Part shown: positions 14,609-14,889 of the stretch, one piece after another | Position numbering within the stretch: the first letter of the stretch is position 1 | Layout of the letters: each line of letters starts with the position of its first letter | Source of the DNA: Clostridia bacterium | Lineage (GTDB): Bacteria; Bacillota; Clostridia; Oscillospirales; CAG-272 | Direction: 5' to 3' | NCBI GenBank assembly: GCA_017456685.1 | Contig: JAFTIV010000007.1 | Location: forward strand, 1-14,889 | Length of the DNA stretch: 14,889 nucleotides | Notes under the pieces: generated by a model | What the model was told of the DNA's origin: nothing | What the model saw: the letters and a program-made list of their open reading frames with translations, nothing else | Databases searched by the model: none | Program-made: the position numbers and the translations under genes

Positions 14609-14640
14609 TAGCGCGATACTCTTAACGGAGTATCACGCTA
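14609..14640. repeat. Long imperfect hairpin at the left edge of the array
   Basis: Arms of 13 bp, TAGCGCGATACTC and GAGTATCACGCTA, pair with a single mismatch around a six-base loop TTAACG. No T-run follows on either strand, so a terminator role is not supported. The right arm contains TATCAC, which echoes the spacer repeated in the neighbouring array. Confidence 0.8.
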
Positions 14641-14643
14641 ACT

Positions 14644-14812
14644 CTATTCGCCTTCGGCGAGTTCTATTGCTATGCAGTGATATTCGGCTTACGCCGAGTG
14701 ATATTTGCTTCGCAAGTTTTTGGGCGAATAGAATATCACTGAAGCCGTAAGGCTTCAATATCACTGTCGTTGTGCGACAATATCACTCTTTGCGTCAGCA
14801 AAGAATATCACT
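14644..14812. repeat. Array of nine-base spacers alternating with variable mini-palindromes, inverted at its centre
   Basis: AGTGATATT is seen at 14676 and 14697 (variant AGTTCTATT at 14660), and its reverse complement AATATCACT at 14732, 14757, 14779 and 14804. Between copies lie small perfect hairpins whose arms differ each time: TCGCC/GGCGA (14648), GC/GC (14669), CGGC/GCCG (14685), TTGC/GCAA (14705), GAAGCC/GGCTTC (14741), GTCG/CGAC (14766) and CTTTGC/GCAAAG (14788). CTATTCGCC (14644) and GGCGAATAG (14723) form a longer-range 9-bp inverted pair. Left-side loops (TTAC, TTC) are reverse complements of common right-side types (GTAA), consistent with inverted halves. No open reading frame covers it. 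This accounts for most of the gene-free end of the window. Confidence 0.88.
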
Positions 14813-14820
14813 TTATAACA

Positions 14821-14871
14821 ACAGAAAAAGAGATAACATTTCGACGAACACGATTTGTTATCTCTTTCTGT
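14821..14871. terminator. Long AT-rich hairpin near the right edge, possible terminator
   Basis: ACAGAAAAAGAGATAACA (14821-14838) pairs with TGTTATCTCTTTCTGT (14856-14871) with a 2-nt bulge, loop of 17 nt. It could terminate a gene entering from the right on the minus strand, or be the end of the repeat element. The gene it would serve is outside the window, so the role is unsettled. Confidence 0.45.
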
Positions 14872-14889
14872 TTGTAATAAGGGTTTGGG

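Noticed and set aside
14644..14812. CRISPR array
   Set aside because: The repeat is 9 nt, occurs in both orientations and separates palindromes of 7-17 nt; no cas gene is present.

Overview
The window looks like a chromosomal segment of an uncultured, probably gut-associated Clostridia (Firmicutes) bacterium. The reasons are strong AGGAGG-type ribosome binding sites, clean TTGAAA-17-TATAAT/TACAAT promoters, compact intergenic regions with U-tract hairpin terminators, AT-rich spacers, a DUF6512 membrane protein and a Clostridia-style lipoprotein. No species call is possible from sequence alone. No tRNA, rRNA, CRISPR array, transposase or phage gene is visible.

Layout from the left. Positions 1-208 (minus) hold a frameshifted remnant of a repeat-rich surface protein. 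Then come a small VOC/glyoxalase-fold gene (378-740, minus) with its own promoter, and a two-gene minus-strand unit: a family 2 glycosyltransferase (3866-4639) followed by a full-length bifunctional L-fucokinase/GDP-fucose pyrophosphorylase, fkp (940-3837), closed by a strong terminator at 909-936. Next is a tightly packed six-gene minus-strand operon, 11691 down to 4848: sn-glycerol-1-phosphate dehydrogenase (egsA/araM type), cytoplasmic glycerophosphodiester phosphodiesterase, a phosphomannomutase-like HAD protein, a TPR protein, a DUF4037 nucleotidyltransferase-fold protein and a cytoplasmic GH2 beta-mannosidase. It starts at a near-consensus promoter (11722-11750), has junctions from a 14-nt overlap to a 10-nt gap, and ends in a hairpin at 4808-4837.

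The right third holds a DUF6512 membrane protein (plus strand). It is followed by a divergent regulatory pair: an XRE repressor (minus), and a lipoprotein plus four-helix membrane protein (plus). Two operator-like inverted repeats lie in their shared promoter region. Last come a HAD phosphatase (minus) and a gene-free 300-bp end filled with hairpins.

How the genes may work together (inference): the six-gene operon and the GT2-fkp unit look like cytoplasmic handling of a mannose-, fucose- and glycerophosphate-containing glycan or glycolipid headgroup. GDPD and G1P dehydrogenase could funnel glycerophosphate to or from DHAP, beta-mannosidase could free mannose, the PMM-like HAD could act on a sugar phosphate, and Fkp makes GDP-fucose. 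The TPR-DUF4037 pair is the least understood part. The most striking non-coding structure is the array at 14609-14812: nine-base AGTGATATT/AATATCACT spacers alternate with small perfect palindromes of differing sequence, and the whole array turns around a central inversion.
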